From an uncultured Candidatus Pelagibacter sp. (GTDB lineage Bacteria; Pseudomonadota; Alphaproteobacteria; Pelagibacterales; Pelagibacteraceae): a DNA stretch of 64,000 nucleotides. A model generated the notes under the pieces. That model worked only from the letters and a program-made list of their open reading frames with translations, searched no databases and was not told where the DNA came from. Location of the stretch: positions 1 to 64,000 of the forward strand of contig CAJQTH010000008.1 of the NCBI GenBank assembly GCA_905618905.1. The letters are read 5' to 3'. Shown here piece by piece: positions 26,501 through 37,546 of the stretch; positions within the stretch are counted from its first letter, which is position 1, and each line of letters starts with the position of its first letter. Made by a program: the position numbers and the translations under genes.

Positions 26501-28435
26501 ATGAACAAAATTCTATCACAGGCACTCAAGAAAGCTGTCTCCGAGTATAGCCCTGATACTAGAGAATTAACAAAAGAAAAAAGACCTGATTTATTCTCAT
26601 TAAGCAATGACACTGAACTTTTTCAAAATGAAAAAGGAATAATCATTAAGATCGACCGATCTAGAGATGCAAATTTAACTGATTTTGGTAGAGCAACTTT
26701 AACAGATAGATATTTAGGTCCAAACGAATCTTTTCAAGATTTATTTGCACGTGTTGCAAGTGCATACGCTGATGACAATTTACATGCTCAAAGGATTTAT
26801 AATTATATTAGTAATTTATGGTTCATGCCAGCAACTCCAGTCTTGTCAAATGGTGGAACTAAAAGAGGTTTACCAATTTCATGTTTTTTAAATGAAGCAT
26901 CAGACAGCTTAAATGGAATACTTGATCTATGGAGTGAGAATGTTTGGTTAGCAGCTAAAGGTGGTGGAATTGGAAGTTACTGGGGTAACCTAAGATCTAT
27001 TGGAGAAAAAATTGGTAAAGTTGGAAAGACATCAGGAATAATTCCATTTATTAAAGTAATGGATTCTTTAACAATGGCAATTAGTCAAGGTTCATTAAGA
27101 AGAGGATCGGCTGCTTGTTACTTACCTATTGATCATCCTGAAATCGAAGAGTTCATTGAAATGAGAAGACCAACAGGTGGTGACCCAAATAGAAAAGCAT
27201 TAAATTTACATCATGGAGTTTTGTTATCAGATGCATTTATGAGAGCTGTTGAAAATGATGAACAGTGGGCATTAAAAAGTCCAGCTGATGGATCTATTCA
27301 ATCAACAATGGCAGCTAGAAATTTATGGATTAGATTACTGACTGCAAGAATTGAAACAGGCGAACCTTATATTATCTATATTGATACAGTTAATAGACAA
27401 ATTCCACAGCACCACAAGTTAGCTGGTCTTACAGTTAAAACTTCTAATCTATGCAGTGAAATAACACTTCCAACTGGAATAGATAAAGATGGAAGAGACA
27501 GAACAGCGGTATGCTGTTTATCATCGCTTAATTTAGAAAAATATGATGAGTGGAAAGATGATAAAGATATGCTTAATGATGTCATGAGATTTTTAGATAA
27601 TGTTCTTTCTGACTTTATTAATAAAGCACCAGAACAGTTTTCGGATGCAACGTATGCGGCAGAAAGAGAAAGAAGTGTTGGACTTGGGGTAATGGGTTTC
27701 CACTCTTATCTACAAAAAAATAATATTCCTCTTGAGTCTGTAATGAGCAAGGTTTGGAATAAAAAAATATTCAAAAATATTCAAGAAGGCGTCGATCAAG
27801 CATCAAAAGATTTAGCTGATGAAAGAGGTGCTTGTCCAGATGCTGCAGATTATGGATTTAATGAAAGATTTTCTAATAAAACTGCAATTGCACCGACAGC
27901 TTCTATATCTGTAATTTGTGGTGGAGCCTCTCCAGGAGTAGAGCCTGTTGCTGCGAATAGCTATACACACAAAACTTTATCTGGATCTTTTAATGTTAGA
28001 AATAGATATTTAGTCAAAGTTTTAGAAAAATATGGAAAAAATACAGATGATATTTGGTCTGGTATCACCAACAATCAAGGATCTGTATCACACCTAGATT
28101 TCTTATCAGATATTGAAAAAGATGTATTTAAGACTGCATTTGAATTAGACCAAAAATGGATAATTGAATTAAGTGGAGACAGAACTCCGTTTATTTCTCA
28201 GGCGCAGTCAGTTAACTTATTTTTACCTGCAGATATTCACAAAAGAGAACTACATAAAATTCATTTTGATGCTTGGAAAAAAGGTTTAAAAAGCCTTTAT
28301 TATTGTAGGTCTAAATCAATTCAACGTGCAGAAAATATCAGTGATGCTACAAAAACTGATGTCACTGCTAACGTTTATAAAAAAAAACAAACAACTGAAC
28401 AACCAGAGTATGAGGAGTGCCTATCATGTCAGTAG
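26501..28435 (+). CDS. nrdA: Ribonucleoside-diphosphate reductase alpha subunit
   Basis: FMPATPVLSNGGTKRGLPISCFL; KTSNLCSEITLP; C-terminal CLSCQ; no N-terminal ATP-cone visible. Confidence 0.93.
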   Translation: MNKILSQALKKAVSEYSPDTRELTKEKRPDLFSLSNDTELFQNEKGIIIKIDRSRDANLTDFGRATLTDRYLGPNESFQDLFARVASAYADDNLHAQRIYNYISNLWFMPATPVLSNGGTKRGLPISCFLNEASDSLNGILDLWSENVWLAAKGGGIGSYWGNLRSIGEKIGKVGKTSGIIPFIKVMDSLTMAISQGSLRRGSAACYLPIDHPEIEEFIEMRRPTGGDPNRKALNLHHGVLLSDAFMRAVENDEQWALKSPADGSIQSTMAARNLWIRLLTARIETGEPYIIYIDTVNRQIPQHHKLAGLTVKTSNLCSEITLPTGIDKDGRDRTAVCCLSSLNLEKYDEWKDDKDMLNDVMRFLDNVLSDFINKAPEQFSDATYAAERERSVGLGVMGFHSYLQKNNIPLESVMSKVWNKKIFKNIQEGVDQASKDLADERGACPDAADYGFNERFSNKTAIAPTASISVICGGASPGVEPVAANSYTHKTLSGSFNVRNRYLVKVLEKYGKNTDDIWSGITNNQGSVSHLDFLSDIEKDVFKTAFELDQKWIIELSGDRTPFISQAQSVNLFLPADIHKRELHKIHFDAWKKGLKSLYYCRSKSIQRAENISDATKTDVTANVYKKKQTTEQPEYEECLSCQ

Positions 28436-29454
28436 AAAAAATGAAGTCTGAAATTATTCAGCCTGAAACAAAAGAAATTGTTCAACCACAAAAAATGGGA
28501 CTACTAGTTGAAAACCCAGTTTACAAACCATTTAGATATCCATGGTGTTATGATGCTTGGCTAACTCAACAAAGAATTCATTGGTTACCAGAAGAAGTAC
28601 CATTAGGAGATGATGTTAGAGATTGGCAAAAAAGTCTAACAGTGTCAGAGAAAAATTTATTAACTCAAATTTTTAGATTTTTTACACAAGCTGATGTTGA
28701 GGTACAAAATTGCTATTTAAGACATTATACAACTGTATTCAAACCAACAGAAGTATTGATGATGATGACTGCTTTCGCTTCAATGGAAACTGTTCACATT
28801 GCTGCATACTCTCATTTACTTGATACTATTGGAATGCCTGAATCAGAATATTCTGCGTTCATGAAGTATAAAGAGATGAAAGATAAATACGACTACATGC
28901 AAAATTTTGACATGAGTTCAAAAAAAGATATTGCATTAACAGTAGCTGTATTTAGTGCGTTCACTGAAGGTCTACAATTGTTTGCAAGTTTTGCAATCTT
29001 ACTTAACTTCCCAAGACATAATAAAATGAAAGGGATGGGCCAAATCGTTACTTGGTCAGTAAGAGATGAAACGTTGCACTGTAATTCTATGATTAGATTG
29101 TTTAAAGAGTTCATTCATGAGAACCCAGAAATCTGGACTCCTGAATTTAAGAAAGAACTTTATCAAGCTTGTAGAACAATTATAGAGCATGAAGATGCTT
29201 TTATTGATCTAGCTTTCCAAATGGGTCCTATGGAAGGTCTAACTGGAAAAGAAGTTAAAGATTATATTAGATTTATTGCCAACAGAAGACTTACGCAACT
29301 TGGTCTAGAGGCAATTTATGACATTGATAAAAATCCTTTAACTTGGCTTGACGATATGCTGAACGGTGTTGAGCACATGAACTTTTTTGAAGGTCGTTCA
29401 ACTGAGTATTCCAAAGCATCTACTCAAGGTTCATGGACAGAAGCATTTAGTTAA
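28417..29454 (+). CDS. nrdB: Ribonucleoside-diphosphate reductase beta subunit
   Basis: ASMETVHIAAYSHLLDTIG (metal ligands and candidate radical Tyr), VRDETLHCNSM. Confidence 0.94.
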   Translation: MPIMSVEKMKSEIIQPETKEIVQPQKMGLLVENPVYKPFRYPWCYDAWLTQQRIHWLPEEVPLGDDVRDWQKSLTVSEKNLLTQIFRFFTQADVEVQNCYLRHYTTVFKPTEVLMMMTAFASMETVHIAAYSHLLDTIGMPESEYSAFMKYKEMKDKYDYMQNFDMSSKKDIALTVAVFSAFTEGLQLFASFAILLNFPRHNKMKGMGQIVTWSVRDETLHCNSMIRLFKEFIHENPEIWTPEFKKELYQACRTIIEHEDAFIDLAFQMGPMEGLTGKEVKDYIRFIANRRLTQLGLEAIYDIDKNPLTWLDDMLNGVEHMNFFEGRSTEYSKASTQGSWTEAFS

Positions 29455-29494
29455 TTTTATCTTAAACCCATATGTGCAGAAAGTAAGAGACACT

Positions 29495-30064
29495 ATGAGT
29501 GAAATGAGTAACTTTTTTTCTAAAAGACGATCTGTTATGGCTAGGAAAATGTCATCAGAGCCAATTGATAAAAATGATCTAAATGTGATTATTGAGGCAG
29601 GTTTAAGAGTTCCAGATCATGGAGCTCTAAGTCCTTGGAAGTTAGTAATATTGCAGGGTGATGCATTAATAAATTGTGATAATGATATTATATTATCAGA
29701 ATTTATTAGACTTAACCCAAATACAGATAAAAAATTTCAAGAGAAAGAGTCAAAAAGACTACAGAGAGCAGGCGCTGTAATAGCTGTTCTTTCAACACCA
29801 TTGGAGCACCCAAGTATCCCTCAATGGGAAATGCAACTATCATCTGGAGCTGTTTGTATGAATCTGTTGGCTTGTGCACAATCTATGAATTATGCTGTTC
29901 AATGGCTAACTGAGTGGTATGCATATAATGATAAAATGCTGAATCACTTAGGAGGGAATAAAGAAATAGATCAAATATCTGGTTTTATTTATATAGGTCA
30001 CAAAATAGAGGAGCCTATTGAGAGAAAAAGACCAGATCCATTTGAAGTAGTCACTTTTTTATAA
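29495..30064 (+). CDS. Nitroreductase family protein
   Basis: FFSKRRSVMARKM...IIEAGLRVPDHGALSPWKLVIL; ATG at 29495 preferred over the track start 29387 inside nrdB. Confidence 0.85.
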   Translation: MSEMSNFFSKRRSVMARKMSSEPIDKNDLNVIIEAGLRVPDHGALSPWKLVILQGDALINCDNDIILSEFIRLNPNTDKKFQEKESKRLQRAGAVIAVLSTPLEHPSIPQWEMQLSSGAVCMNLLACAQSMNYAVQWLTEWYAYNDKMLNHLGGNKEIDQISGFIYIGHKIEEPIERKRPDPFEVVTFL

Positions 30065-30073
30065 CAAATAATT

Positions 30074-30733
30074 TTGGATTGGTTGTTAATTTTTATTAAT
30101 CATCGTATGAAATATAAAAAATATTTTAGAAAAACTAGCCTTAAACAAGAGGGTATTGGAGAGCATTTTCTTAATGAAATAGCCTCCAAGAAACCTAAAA
30201 ATTTTCTTGAGATTGGTGTGTTTCATGGTGTTACTGCGAGAAATGTTTGTGAGCTATTATACAATATTCATGGAAGTGATTTTAAATACGTAGGGTTAGA
30301 TTTGTTTAGTGAAAGTGCTGAAAATGCAAATGAAATTATTCCAAATACTAAATTTAACAATCCATTAAAAAAAATATATTTTGAATATATTTTAAGACAA
30401 GATCCATACTCAGTTGAGGCAGTAGCTTATCTTTTAAAAAAATTTAAAGAAAATGTTCATTTGATTAAGGGGAACTCTAATCAACTATTAAAAAAAATGG
30501 ATATGTCCCAAATTGATTATGTTTTTTTAGATGGAGGACACGCTTATGAGACAGTTATAAATGATCTTTATTATTCAAAACCAGTTTTGGAAAATGATGG
30601 TACTATTCTTTGTGATGATTATAACCTTGCTCACGCACCTGATGTAAAACAAGCTATTGATGAATTTGTTAACGATAACAATCTTAAGTCAGAAATTATT
30701 TTTGAAAGATTTGCAAAAATAGAAAAAAATTAA
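30074..30733 (+). CDS. Class I SAM-dependent methyltransferase
   Basis: FLEIGVFHGVTARNVCELL; IDYVFLDGGHAYETVINDL; start uncertain (ATG at 30108 possible). Confidence 0.75.
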   Translation: MDWLLIFINHRMKYKKYFRKTSLKQEGIGEHFLNEIASKKPKNFLEIGVFHGVTARNVCELLYNIHGSDFKYVGLDLFSESAENANEIIPNTKFNNPLKKIYFEYILRQDPYSVEAVAYLLKKFKENVHLIKGNSNQLLKKMDMSQIDYVFLDGGHAYETVINDLYYSKPVLENDGTILCDDYNLAHAPDVKQAIDEFVNDNNLKSEIIFERFAKIEKN

Positions 30734-31858
30734 TTATCTTTGATTTAACTGCATAACTTTTCTATGCTTACTACCTTTATAACTAGCAAGAGGTCTAATT
30801 AATTTATTAGCAGCATGTTGTTCCATAATATGTGCTGACCAACCTGTAATTCTTGAAATTACAAATATAGGTGTAAAGAAATCAGTATCAAAACCCATTA
30901 AATGGTAAGTAGGTCCTGTTGGGTAATCAACATTTGGATAAATATTTTTTTTTTCAATCATTACCTTTTCAACAATGTCATAAATTTTTTCAAATGTTTT
31001 ATCTTTTTTAATTGTTGCTACTCGTTTAAAATATTCTCTCATAGTAGGAACTCTTGAGTCACCACTTTTGTAAACTCTATGACCAAATCCCATTACCACA
31101 TCTTTATTTTTCAAAGCTTTAGTGATCCATTTGAATGCATTTTCAGGTTTTTTAATTTTCTTCATCATATGCATTACTTCTTCATTGGCACCGCCATGAA
31201 GAGGACCTTTTAAACTGGCAATCGCACCTGTTATTGCTCCGTGAATATCAGACAAACTACTGGTAATAGTTCTAGCTGTAAAAGTTGATACGTTAAAACT
31301 ATGCTCGGCATATAGAATTAATGATACATCGAAAGCTTTAACGATTTCTTTGTTTGGAACTTTTCCAAAACACATATGGAAAAAGTTTTCAGAAAAGCTA
31401 AGATTTTTCTTTGGTGCTATAATTTTTTTTCCCTTTCTAAGTCTATAAAACGCCGCTAATGCAGTAGGTGTTTTTGCAAGGATTTTGATCGCCTTTCTTA
31501 AATTTGCTTTTGGAGAGTTATCTTTAGTTTCTTTGTCTTCAAGACCCATAACACTGACAGCAGTTCTTGCAACATCCATTGGATGAGAATTTTTAGGTAT
31601 TTTTTTTAAAATATCTATAAAATTTTTTGATAAATTTATTTCTTTAGATAATTCTTTCTTAAATTCTTTTAGTTGTTTTTTATTGGGTAATTCTTTATTT
31701 AAAATTAAATATGCAACCTCTTCAAAATCACATCTTGCACATAAATCTTGAGCTGCATAACCTCTATAAGTAAGAGAATTGATTTCTGGCATAACTTTTG
31801 AAATTTCGGTTTCATCAACAACTATCCCTAACAAACCCTTTTTAATATCATCACTCAT
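30734..31858 (-). CDS. prpC: 2-methylcitrate synthase/citrate synthase family
   Basis: LHGGANEEVMHMM; VMGFGHRVYKSGDSR; adjacent to prpB and prpD. Confidence 0.9.
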   Translation of the reverse strand: MSDDIKKGLLGIVVDETEISKVMPEINSLTYRGYAAQDLCARCDFEEVAYLILNKELPNKKQLKEFKKELSKEINLSKNFIDILKKIPKNSHPMDVARTAVSVMGLEDKETKDNSPKANLRKAIKILAKTPTALAAFYRLRKGKKIIAPKKNLSFSENFFHMCFGKVPNKEIVKAFDVSLILYAEHSFNVSTFTARTITSSLSDIHGAITGAIASLKGPLHGGANEEVMHMMKKIKKPENAFKWITKALKNKDVVMGFGHRVYKSGDSRVPTMREYFKRVATIKKDKTFEKIYDIVEKVMIEKKNIYPNVDYPTGPTYHLMGFDTDFFTPIFVISRITGWSAHIMEQHAANKLIRPLASYKGSKHRKVMQLNQR

Positions 31859-32754
31859 TATTCATGACCTTCCGTACTAAAGTTATAAATTTTTTCATCT
31901 AATGAATTATATTTTTCATATTCAACTAACTCATAAAGTCTTTTTCTTGTTTGCATTTTATCAATAATATTGTTTTGATGTCCACTTACAAATATGTCTC
32001 TAAGACCATCTTCTACATTTTTCATAGCTAGTCTTTGTGTGGTTACTGGATAAATTACAATATTATATCCAAAATTTTCTAATTCTTTGTAATTGAATAA
32101 CTTTGATTTACCGAATTCAGTCATATTTGCTAACAAGTAGCATGACAGTTCTTTTCTAACTTTTTCAAAATCTTTTTCATCATGTAAAGCTTCTGGAAAG
32201 ATAATTTCTGCTCCAGCATCAATATACGCCTTACATCTATCAATCATCTTATCAATTCCCTCAACACCTTTAGCATCAGATCTTGCTATAATTTTAAAAT
32301 TTTCATCTTGTTTTGCTGAAACGCACTCTTTAATTTTCTTAACCATTGCTTCAGTTGAAATCAATTCTTTGTTATCTAAGTGACCACATCTTTTACGCTC
32401 TACTTGATCTTCTAAGTGAACAGCTGACACTCCAAATTCTTCAAAAGTTTTAATAGTTTCTTCACAAGACTTAAAACCAGTATCTATATCAACTATGGTA
32501 GGTAAGCTTGTAACTCTAGATATTAAATAAGATCTAGTACTAACATCTTGCAGTGTAGTTAAGCCTATATCTGGAAAACCTAAATCATTTGCCATAACCC
32601 CACCAGATACGTAAACAGCATCATAACCAATTTCTTCAATTAGTTTTGCAGTTAGTGGATTATAAGCACCGGGAACTCTTAAAATTTTATTTAATTTTAA
32701 TTTACTTACAAAGTCAGCTCTTTTTTGACTAGGCTCTTTATCTACAAAATGCAC
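31858..32754 (-). CDS. prpB: Methylisocitrate lyase
   Basis: VPGAYNPLTAKLIEEIGYDAVYVSGG; HLEDQVERKRCGHLDNKEL. Confidence 0.92.
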   Translation of the reverse strand: MHFVDKEPSQKRADFVSKLKLNKILRVPGAYNPLTAKLIEEIGYDAVYVSGGVMANDLGFPDIGLTTLQDVSTRSYLISRVTSLPTIVDIDTGFKSCEETIKTFEEFGVSAVHLEDQVERKRCGHLDNKELISTEAMVKKIKECVSAKQDENFKIIARSDAKGVEGIDKMIDRCKAYIDAGAEIIFPEALHDEKDFEKVRKELSCYLLANMTEFGKSKLFNYKELENFGYNIVIYPVTTQRLAMKNVEDGLRDIFVSGHQNNIIDKMQTRKRLYELVEYEKYNSLDEKIYNFSTEGHE

Positions 32755-34256
32755 TAAAAAATTCCTTGTTTTGTATTTTTCTTTATCTGACTTCTTTTAA
32801 CCTGAATATTTAATTTATTTAACTCCCCAGCTTTCAATTTTTTAAGATTTTGAACAACTTTTAAGAAACGGGCACTTTCTTTCTTATCTAAAATACCATC
32901 TGTTAAAGTTAAAAACTTGTTTATATAATTTTGTCTTTTAAATGGACGTGCTCCATAAGGATGCGCATCTGCTCTATCTAATTGTTCTATAATTTTTTTG
33001 CCATTATTTAAAGTAACCACAACCTTTGCACCAAATGATTTATTCTTTGGATTAGGATCGTGATATTTTTTAGTCCATTTTTTATCTTCAAAAGTAGTAA
33101 TGGATTTCCAAATTTTTATAGTACTTTTCTTGTTAGCCCTTTGTTTGCTGTATGATTTAACATGGTGCCAATCAGCATCCTCAAGTGCTACTGCAAAAAT
33201 GTACATGATAGAGTGATCTAGCGTTTCTCTACTTGCGTTTGGATCCATTTTTTGTGGATCATTTGCACCTGTTCCAATTACGTAATGAGTGTGATGACTT
33301 GTGTAAATATCAATTTTCTTAATTTGATTTAAATTTGGAATTTTATTATTAAGTTTTTTAGCAATATCTATAAGTGCTTGAGACTGGTATTCTGCTGAGT
33401 ATTCTTTTGTATAGGTCTCTAGTATCGCTTTCTTAGATTCTTTTTTCTTAGGTAGAGGCACATTATATAAAGCTTTCTTACCATCCAGTATTCTAGCTAC
33501 AACACTATCTTCTCCTTCATAAATTGGACTTGGAGCACCTTCACCACGCATTGCTCTATCAACTGCTTCGATTGCAAGTTTACCAGCGTGAGCAGGGGCG
33601 TAAGCTTTCCAGCTAGAGATTTCACCTTTTCTAGATTGTCTTGTCGAAACTGTTGTATGTAATGCTTGCTGAACTGCTTGGTAAATTGTTTCAGTGTTTA
33701 ATTTTAACATTGTACCAAGTCCTGCTGCAACACTTGGTCCTAAGTGTGCAATATGATCAATTTTATGTTTGTGTAAACAAATTCCTTTAACTAAATTAAC
33801 CTGAACTTCATAACCTGTGATAATTCCTTTTAATAAATCTAGCCCACTTTTTTTAGTTTGTTGAGCAACACTTAAAATAGGTGGAATGTTATCTCCCGGA
33901 TGACTGTAGTCTTCTGCTAAAAAAGTGTCATGAAAATCAAGCTCTCTTACAGCTGTTCCATTTGACCAAGCAGCCCACTCACAATCAAATTTTAATTTTG
34001 AATCAATTCCAAATAAATTTGCACCATTTTTTCTAGGATGTTTTAGGGCCATTTCTCTTGAAGAGATAACAGCTTTTCTGTTTAAAGAAGCAATGGCAAC
34101 TGAAGCATTATCAATTATTCTATTAATAACCATTTCAATAGCTGATTTATCTAATTTTGCATTATCAGAAGCGATTTCAGCAATTTTCCATGCTAATTGA
34201 TTTTTTTTTGGTAAATGAATTTTTGATGGATAAACTTTAACTTTGTGTGAAATCAT
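32754..34256 (-). CDS. prpD: 2-methylcitrate dehydratase (MmgE/PrpD family)
   Basis: [34 protein letters not shown]. Confidence 0.93.
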   Translation of the reverse strand: MISHKVKVYPSKIHLPKKNQLAWKIAEIASDNAKLDKSAIEMVINRIIDNASVAIASLNRKAVISSREMALKHPRKNGANLFGIDSKLKFDCEWAAWSNGTAVRELDFHDTFLAEDYSHPGDNIPPILSVAQQTKKSGLDLLKGIITGYEVQVNLVKGICLHKHKIDHIAHLGPSVAAGLGTMLKLNTETIYQAVQQALHTTVSTRQSRKGEISSWKAYAPAHAGKLAIEAVDRAMRGEGAPSPIYEGEDSVVARILDGKKALYNVPLPKKKESKKAILETYTKEYSAEYQSQALIDIAKKLNNKIPNLNQIKKIDIYTSHHTHYVIGTGANDPQKMDPNASRETLDHSIMYIFAVALEDADWHHVKSYSKQRANKKSTIKIWKSITTFEDKKWTKKYHDPNPKNKSFGAKVVVTLNNGKKIIEQLDRADAHPYGARPFKRQNYINKFLTLTDGILDKKESARFLKVVQNLKKLKAGELNKLNIQVKRSQIKKNTKQGIF

Positions 34257-34306
34257 AGGGTCTCCTTAATTATGCTGCCCTATTAATAGTAAGAAAAAAA
34301 ATTAAA

Positions 34307-34996
34307 TCAATCTTTTAAGTAAGTTGAAACTATCTTTTCAACACCAATAAAGTCTTTTATCAAATGATTATGGTAAATTTCATTGGAATTTTTTTCTGTA
34401 TAACCATTTTCTAATAAAATAACAGGAACAGAAGCAGCCTTTGCAGCATTTGCATCAGTTTCACTATCACCAAACATTAGAGATCTTTTTACATCACCAC
34501 CGATGATTTCAATTATACTTGTTATGTGTCTTGGATCAGGTTTGCAATAATCAAAAGTATCTGAACCAGCAACATATTCAAAGTAATTATAAATTCCAAT
34601 TTTTTTTAAAAGGTCAATTGCTAAGTGTTCTTGTTTATTGGTACAAACTGCCATTGAAATTTCTTTTTCTTTACACCACTTTAAAAATTCATTTACCCCA
34701 TTAATAAGAGTGCTTTGTTTGATGATATTCTTTCCATAATATTCAACAAAGTCTTTAGACATTTTATCCTTAATTTTTAGATCTGTGACGTTATGATATT
34801 CTTTCTTTGCTTGACCCCATATAGATCTACCAATTAATGCCCCAGCTCCTTGTCCTACTAGATTTCTAATATCTGCTGTAGATTTTGTAGGATAGCCATA
34901 TTTTTTCATTACATGATTATGGGCATTCATTAAATCAGGTGCGGTATCAACCAATGTGCCATCTAGGTCAAATAAAATTGAGTATTTTTGAGTCAT
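34307..34996 (-). CDS. gph: HAD family phosphoglycolate phosphatase-like
   Basis: ILFDLDGTLVDTAPDL; VCTNKQEHLAIDLL; MFGDSETDANAAKAASVPVILL. Confidence 0.87.
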   Translation of the reverse strand: MTQKYSILFDLDGTLVDTAPDLMNAHNHVMKKYGYPTKSTADIRNLVGQGAGALIGRSIWGQAKKEYHNVTDLKIKDKMSKDFVEYYGKNIIKQSTLINGVNEFLKWCKEKEISMAVCTNKQEHLAIDLLKKIGIYNYFEYVAGSDTFDYCKPDPRHITSIIEIIGGDVKRSLMFGDSETDANAAKAASVPVILLENGYTEKNSNEIYHNHLIKDFIGVEKIVSTYLKD

Positions 34997-35065
34997 TAAT
35001 AAAGTATTTTAAAGAAATAAATTGTGAATTAAGCAATCTATACACTTAATATAAAATATTTCCAG

Positions 35066-35689
35066 ATGAAACAAATAAATTCTAATATTGAACAAGAAAA
35101 ATTTCGTAAATTTTTTATCAAGTCTGGTGTAAAAATGATCGGACCTGAAACTATTTTTTTTTCAAAAGACACAAAGATTGGAAAAAATGTTACTATTAAT
35201 CCATACGTTGTCATTGGAAAAAAAGTTAAAATTGGCAATAATGTAACTATCAATTCATTTTCTCATCTAGAAGATTGTAAAATAAAAAATAAAGTTGAAA
35301 TTGGACCTTATGCAAGATTAAGACCAGGTACTACTCTTGAAGAAGGATCAAAAATTGGAAATTTTGTAGAAGTTAAAAAAAGCACGGTCGGAAAAAAATC
35401 AAAAATTAATCATTTATCGTATATTGGTGATAGTGAAATAGGTAAAGGTGTAAATGTGGGAGCTGGCACAATTACCTGTAATTATGATGGTGTTAAAAAA
35501 AGTAAAACAAAAATTAAAGATAACGTATTTATAGGTTCTAATTCTTCATTAGTTGCACCTATCACTCTTGAAAAAAATAGTATTGTAGGAGCAGGCTCTG
35601 TAATTACAAAAAAAGTTAAAAAAAATTCATTAGCTTTAACTAGAAATTCTCAAACAGAAGTTAAAAACTATAAAAGAAAAATAAAATAA
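35066..35689 (+). CDS. GlmU-like left-handed beta-helix acetyltransferase domain only
   Basis: GPYARLRPGTTLEEGSKIGNFVEVKKSTVGKKSKINHLSYIGDSEIGKGVNVGAGTITCNYDGVKK; lacks the N-terminal uridylyltransferase. Confidence 0.88.
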   Translation: MKQINSNIEQEKFRKFFIKSGVKMIGPETIFFSKDTKIGKNVTINPYVVIGKKVKIGNNVTINSFSHLEDCKIKNKVEIGPYARLRPGTTLEEGSKIGNFVEVKKSTVGKKSKINHLSYIGDSEIGKGVNVGAGTITCNYDGVKKSKTKIKDNVFIGSNSSLVAPITLEKNSIVGAGSVITKKVKKNSLALTRNSQTEVKNYKRKIK

Positions 35690-35690
35690 A

Positions 35691-37511
35691 ATGTGTGGAA
35701 TTATAGGAATAGCTAGTAATAAATCAGTGACATCTGCAATCATCAATTCTCTTAGAAAATTAGAGTATAGAGGTTACGACTCTGCTGGTATTGCAACTTT
35801 ATCGAATGGCATATTAAATGAAGCAAAATCAGAGGGTAGAGTTGATATTTTAGAAAAAAATCTTGCAGTTAAGAATATGTCAGGCCCAATTGGAATTGGA
35901 CATGTAAGATGGGCAACACACGGTATTCCAAACACTATCAATGCACACCCTCATTCATCAGAGAGTGTATCAGTAGTGCATAATGGTATTATTGAAAATT
36001 CTACACTTTTAAAAAAGTATTTAATAAACAAGGGTCACATATTTAAATCTCAGACAGATACAGAAGTAATTGTCCATTTAATAACAGAATATTTAAAAGA
36101 ACTTAATTTAAAAGATGCAATTATTAAAACTCTAAAACAGCTTCATGGAAGTTTTGCTTTAGGTATAATCTTTAAAGATCAACCCGATTTTATAGTGGGT
36201 GCTAGAAGAGGGTCGCCACTTGCAGTAGGTTATGGTCCTAACGAAAATTATCTAGGATCAGATTCTTATGCTTTAAAATCTATGACTAACAAAATTTCGT
36301 ATCTAAATGATGGTGAATTTTGCATCATAAAAAAAAACCAAGTTGAGTTTTTTGATGAAGAGGGCTTAAAGGTTAATAAAAAAGTTTTAGAATTATCCTC
36401 TAAAGAACAGGATTATGACAAAGGTGAATATAAACACTTTATGGCTAAAGAAATTGAAGAACAGCCAACAACGCTAAAAAACTGCATAAACGAGTATGTT
36501 GATACAATTAACAATGACATCAATATCTATAATTTTCCCTGGGATATAAAGGAAATTTCTTCTGTTACTATAATTGGTTGTGGAACAGCTTATCATTCTT
36601 GTTTAATGGCAAAGTATTGGTTTGAAGAAAACACTACACTTGATGTAACAATTGATATTGCATCCGAGTTTAGATACCGAAAAAATAGATTTAAAAATGA
36701 CAATTTATATATTTTTGTTTCACAGTCTGGTGAAACTGCAGACACTTATGCAGCGTTAGATTTATGTAATAAAAACAACATGAAAACTTGTAGTGTGGTT
36801 AATGTTATAGAAAGTTCAATTGCAAGAGATTCTAAATTTGTTTTACCAATTCATTGTGGACCTGAAATAGGAGTAGCTTCTACAAAAGCTTTTATGGGTC
36901 AAATGTTAGTTCTTTATATTTTGGTGTTAAAATTAGGAATTTTAAGAAAAGATTTAGATAAAGATTTATATTTAAATAAAATTAAAGACTTAAAAGTATT
37001 ACCCAAGTTGGTAGAGCAAACTTTACTTACAGAAAGCAAAATTCAAACAGTTTCCAGTTCATTTATTGATGCAAAAGGTTCGATGTTTTTAGGGAGAGGT
37101 TTTTCTTACCCAATTGCATTAGAAGGAGCATTAAAGTTGAAAGAATTAGCTTATGTGCATGCCGAAGGATATCCTGCGGGTGAGATGAAACATGGTCCTT
37201 TAGCTTTAATTGAAGATGGAATGCCAGTTGTTGTCTTGGCTCCAAGAGATAATTATTATAAAAAAACAATTTCTAACATGCAGGAAGTAATAGCAAGAGG
37301 TGCCAAAGTTTTATTGATTACCAATAAAAGTAAAGATGAAGTTTTTTCAGAAAATATTTGGGAAACAATATTAGTTGAAAGTGCTAATGATGACTTATTA
37401 CCTTTTTTATTAACTATTCCATTACAAAAATTAGCTTATTATTCAGCTCTCAAAAAAGGTTATGACATCGATAAACCTAGAAATTTAGCAAAATCAGTCA
37501 CAGTTGAATAA
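35691..37511 (+). CDS. glmS: Glutamine--fructose-6-phosphate aminotransferase
   Basis: MCGIIGIASNKSVTSAIINSLRKLEYRGYDSAGIA; two SIS domains; C-terminal DKPRNLAKSVTVE. Confidence 0.97.
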   Translation: MCGIIGIASNKSVTSAIINSLRKLEYRGYDSAGIATLSNGILNEAKSEGRVDILEKNLAVKNMSGPIGIGHVRWATHGIPNTINAHPHSSESVSVVHNGIIENSTLLKKYLINKGHIFKSQTDTEVIVHLITEYLKELNLKDAIIKTLKQLHGSFALGIIFKDQPDFIVGARRGSPLAVGYGPNENYLGSDSYALKSMTNKISYLNDGEFCIIKKNQVEFFDEEGLKVNKKVLELSSKEQDYDKGEYKHFMAKEIEEQPTTLKNCINEYVDTINNDINIYNFPWDIKEISSVTIIGCGTAYHSCLMAKYWFEENTTLDVTIDIASEFRYRKNRFKNDNLYIFVSQSGETADTYAALDLCNKNNMKTCSVVNVIESSIARDSKFVLPIHCGPEIGVASTKAFMGQMLVLYILVLKLGILRKDLDKDLYLNKIKDLKVLPKLVEQTLLTESKIQTVSSSFIDAKGSMFLGRGFSYPIALEGALKLKELAYVHAEGYPAGEMKHGPLALIEDGMPVVVLAPRDNYYKKTISNMQEVIARGAKVLLITNKSKDEVFSENIWETILVESANDDLLPFLLTIPLQKLAYYSALKKGYDIDKPRNLAKSVTVE

Positions 37512-37546
37512 TAATTAAACTCTGCTACAACACTCCTAGGTTGAAT

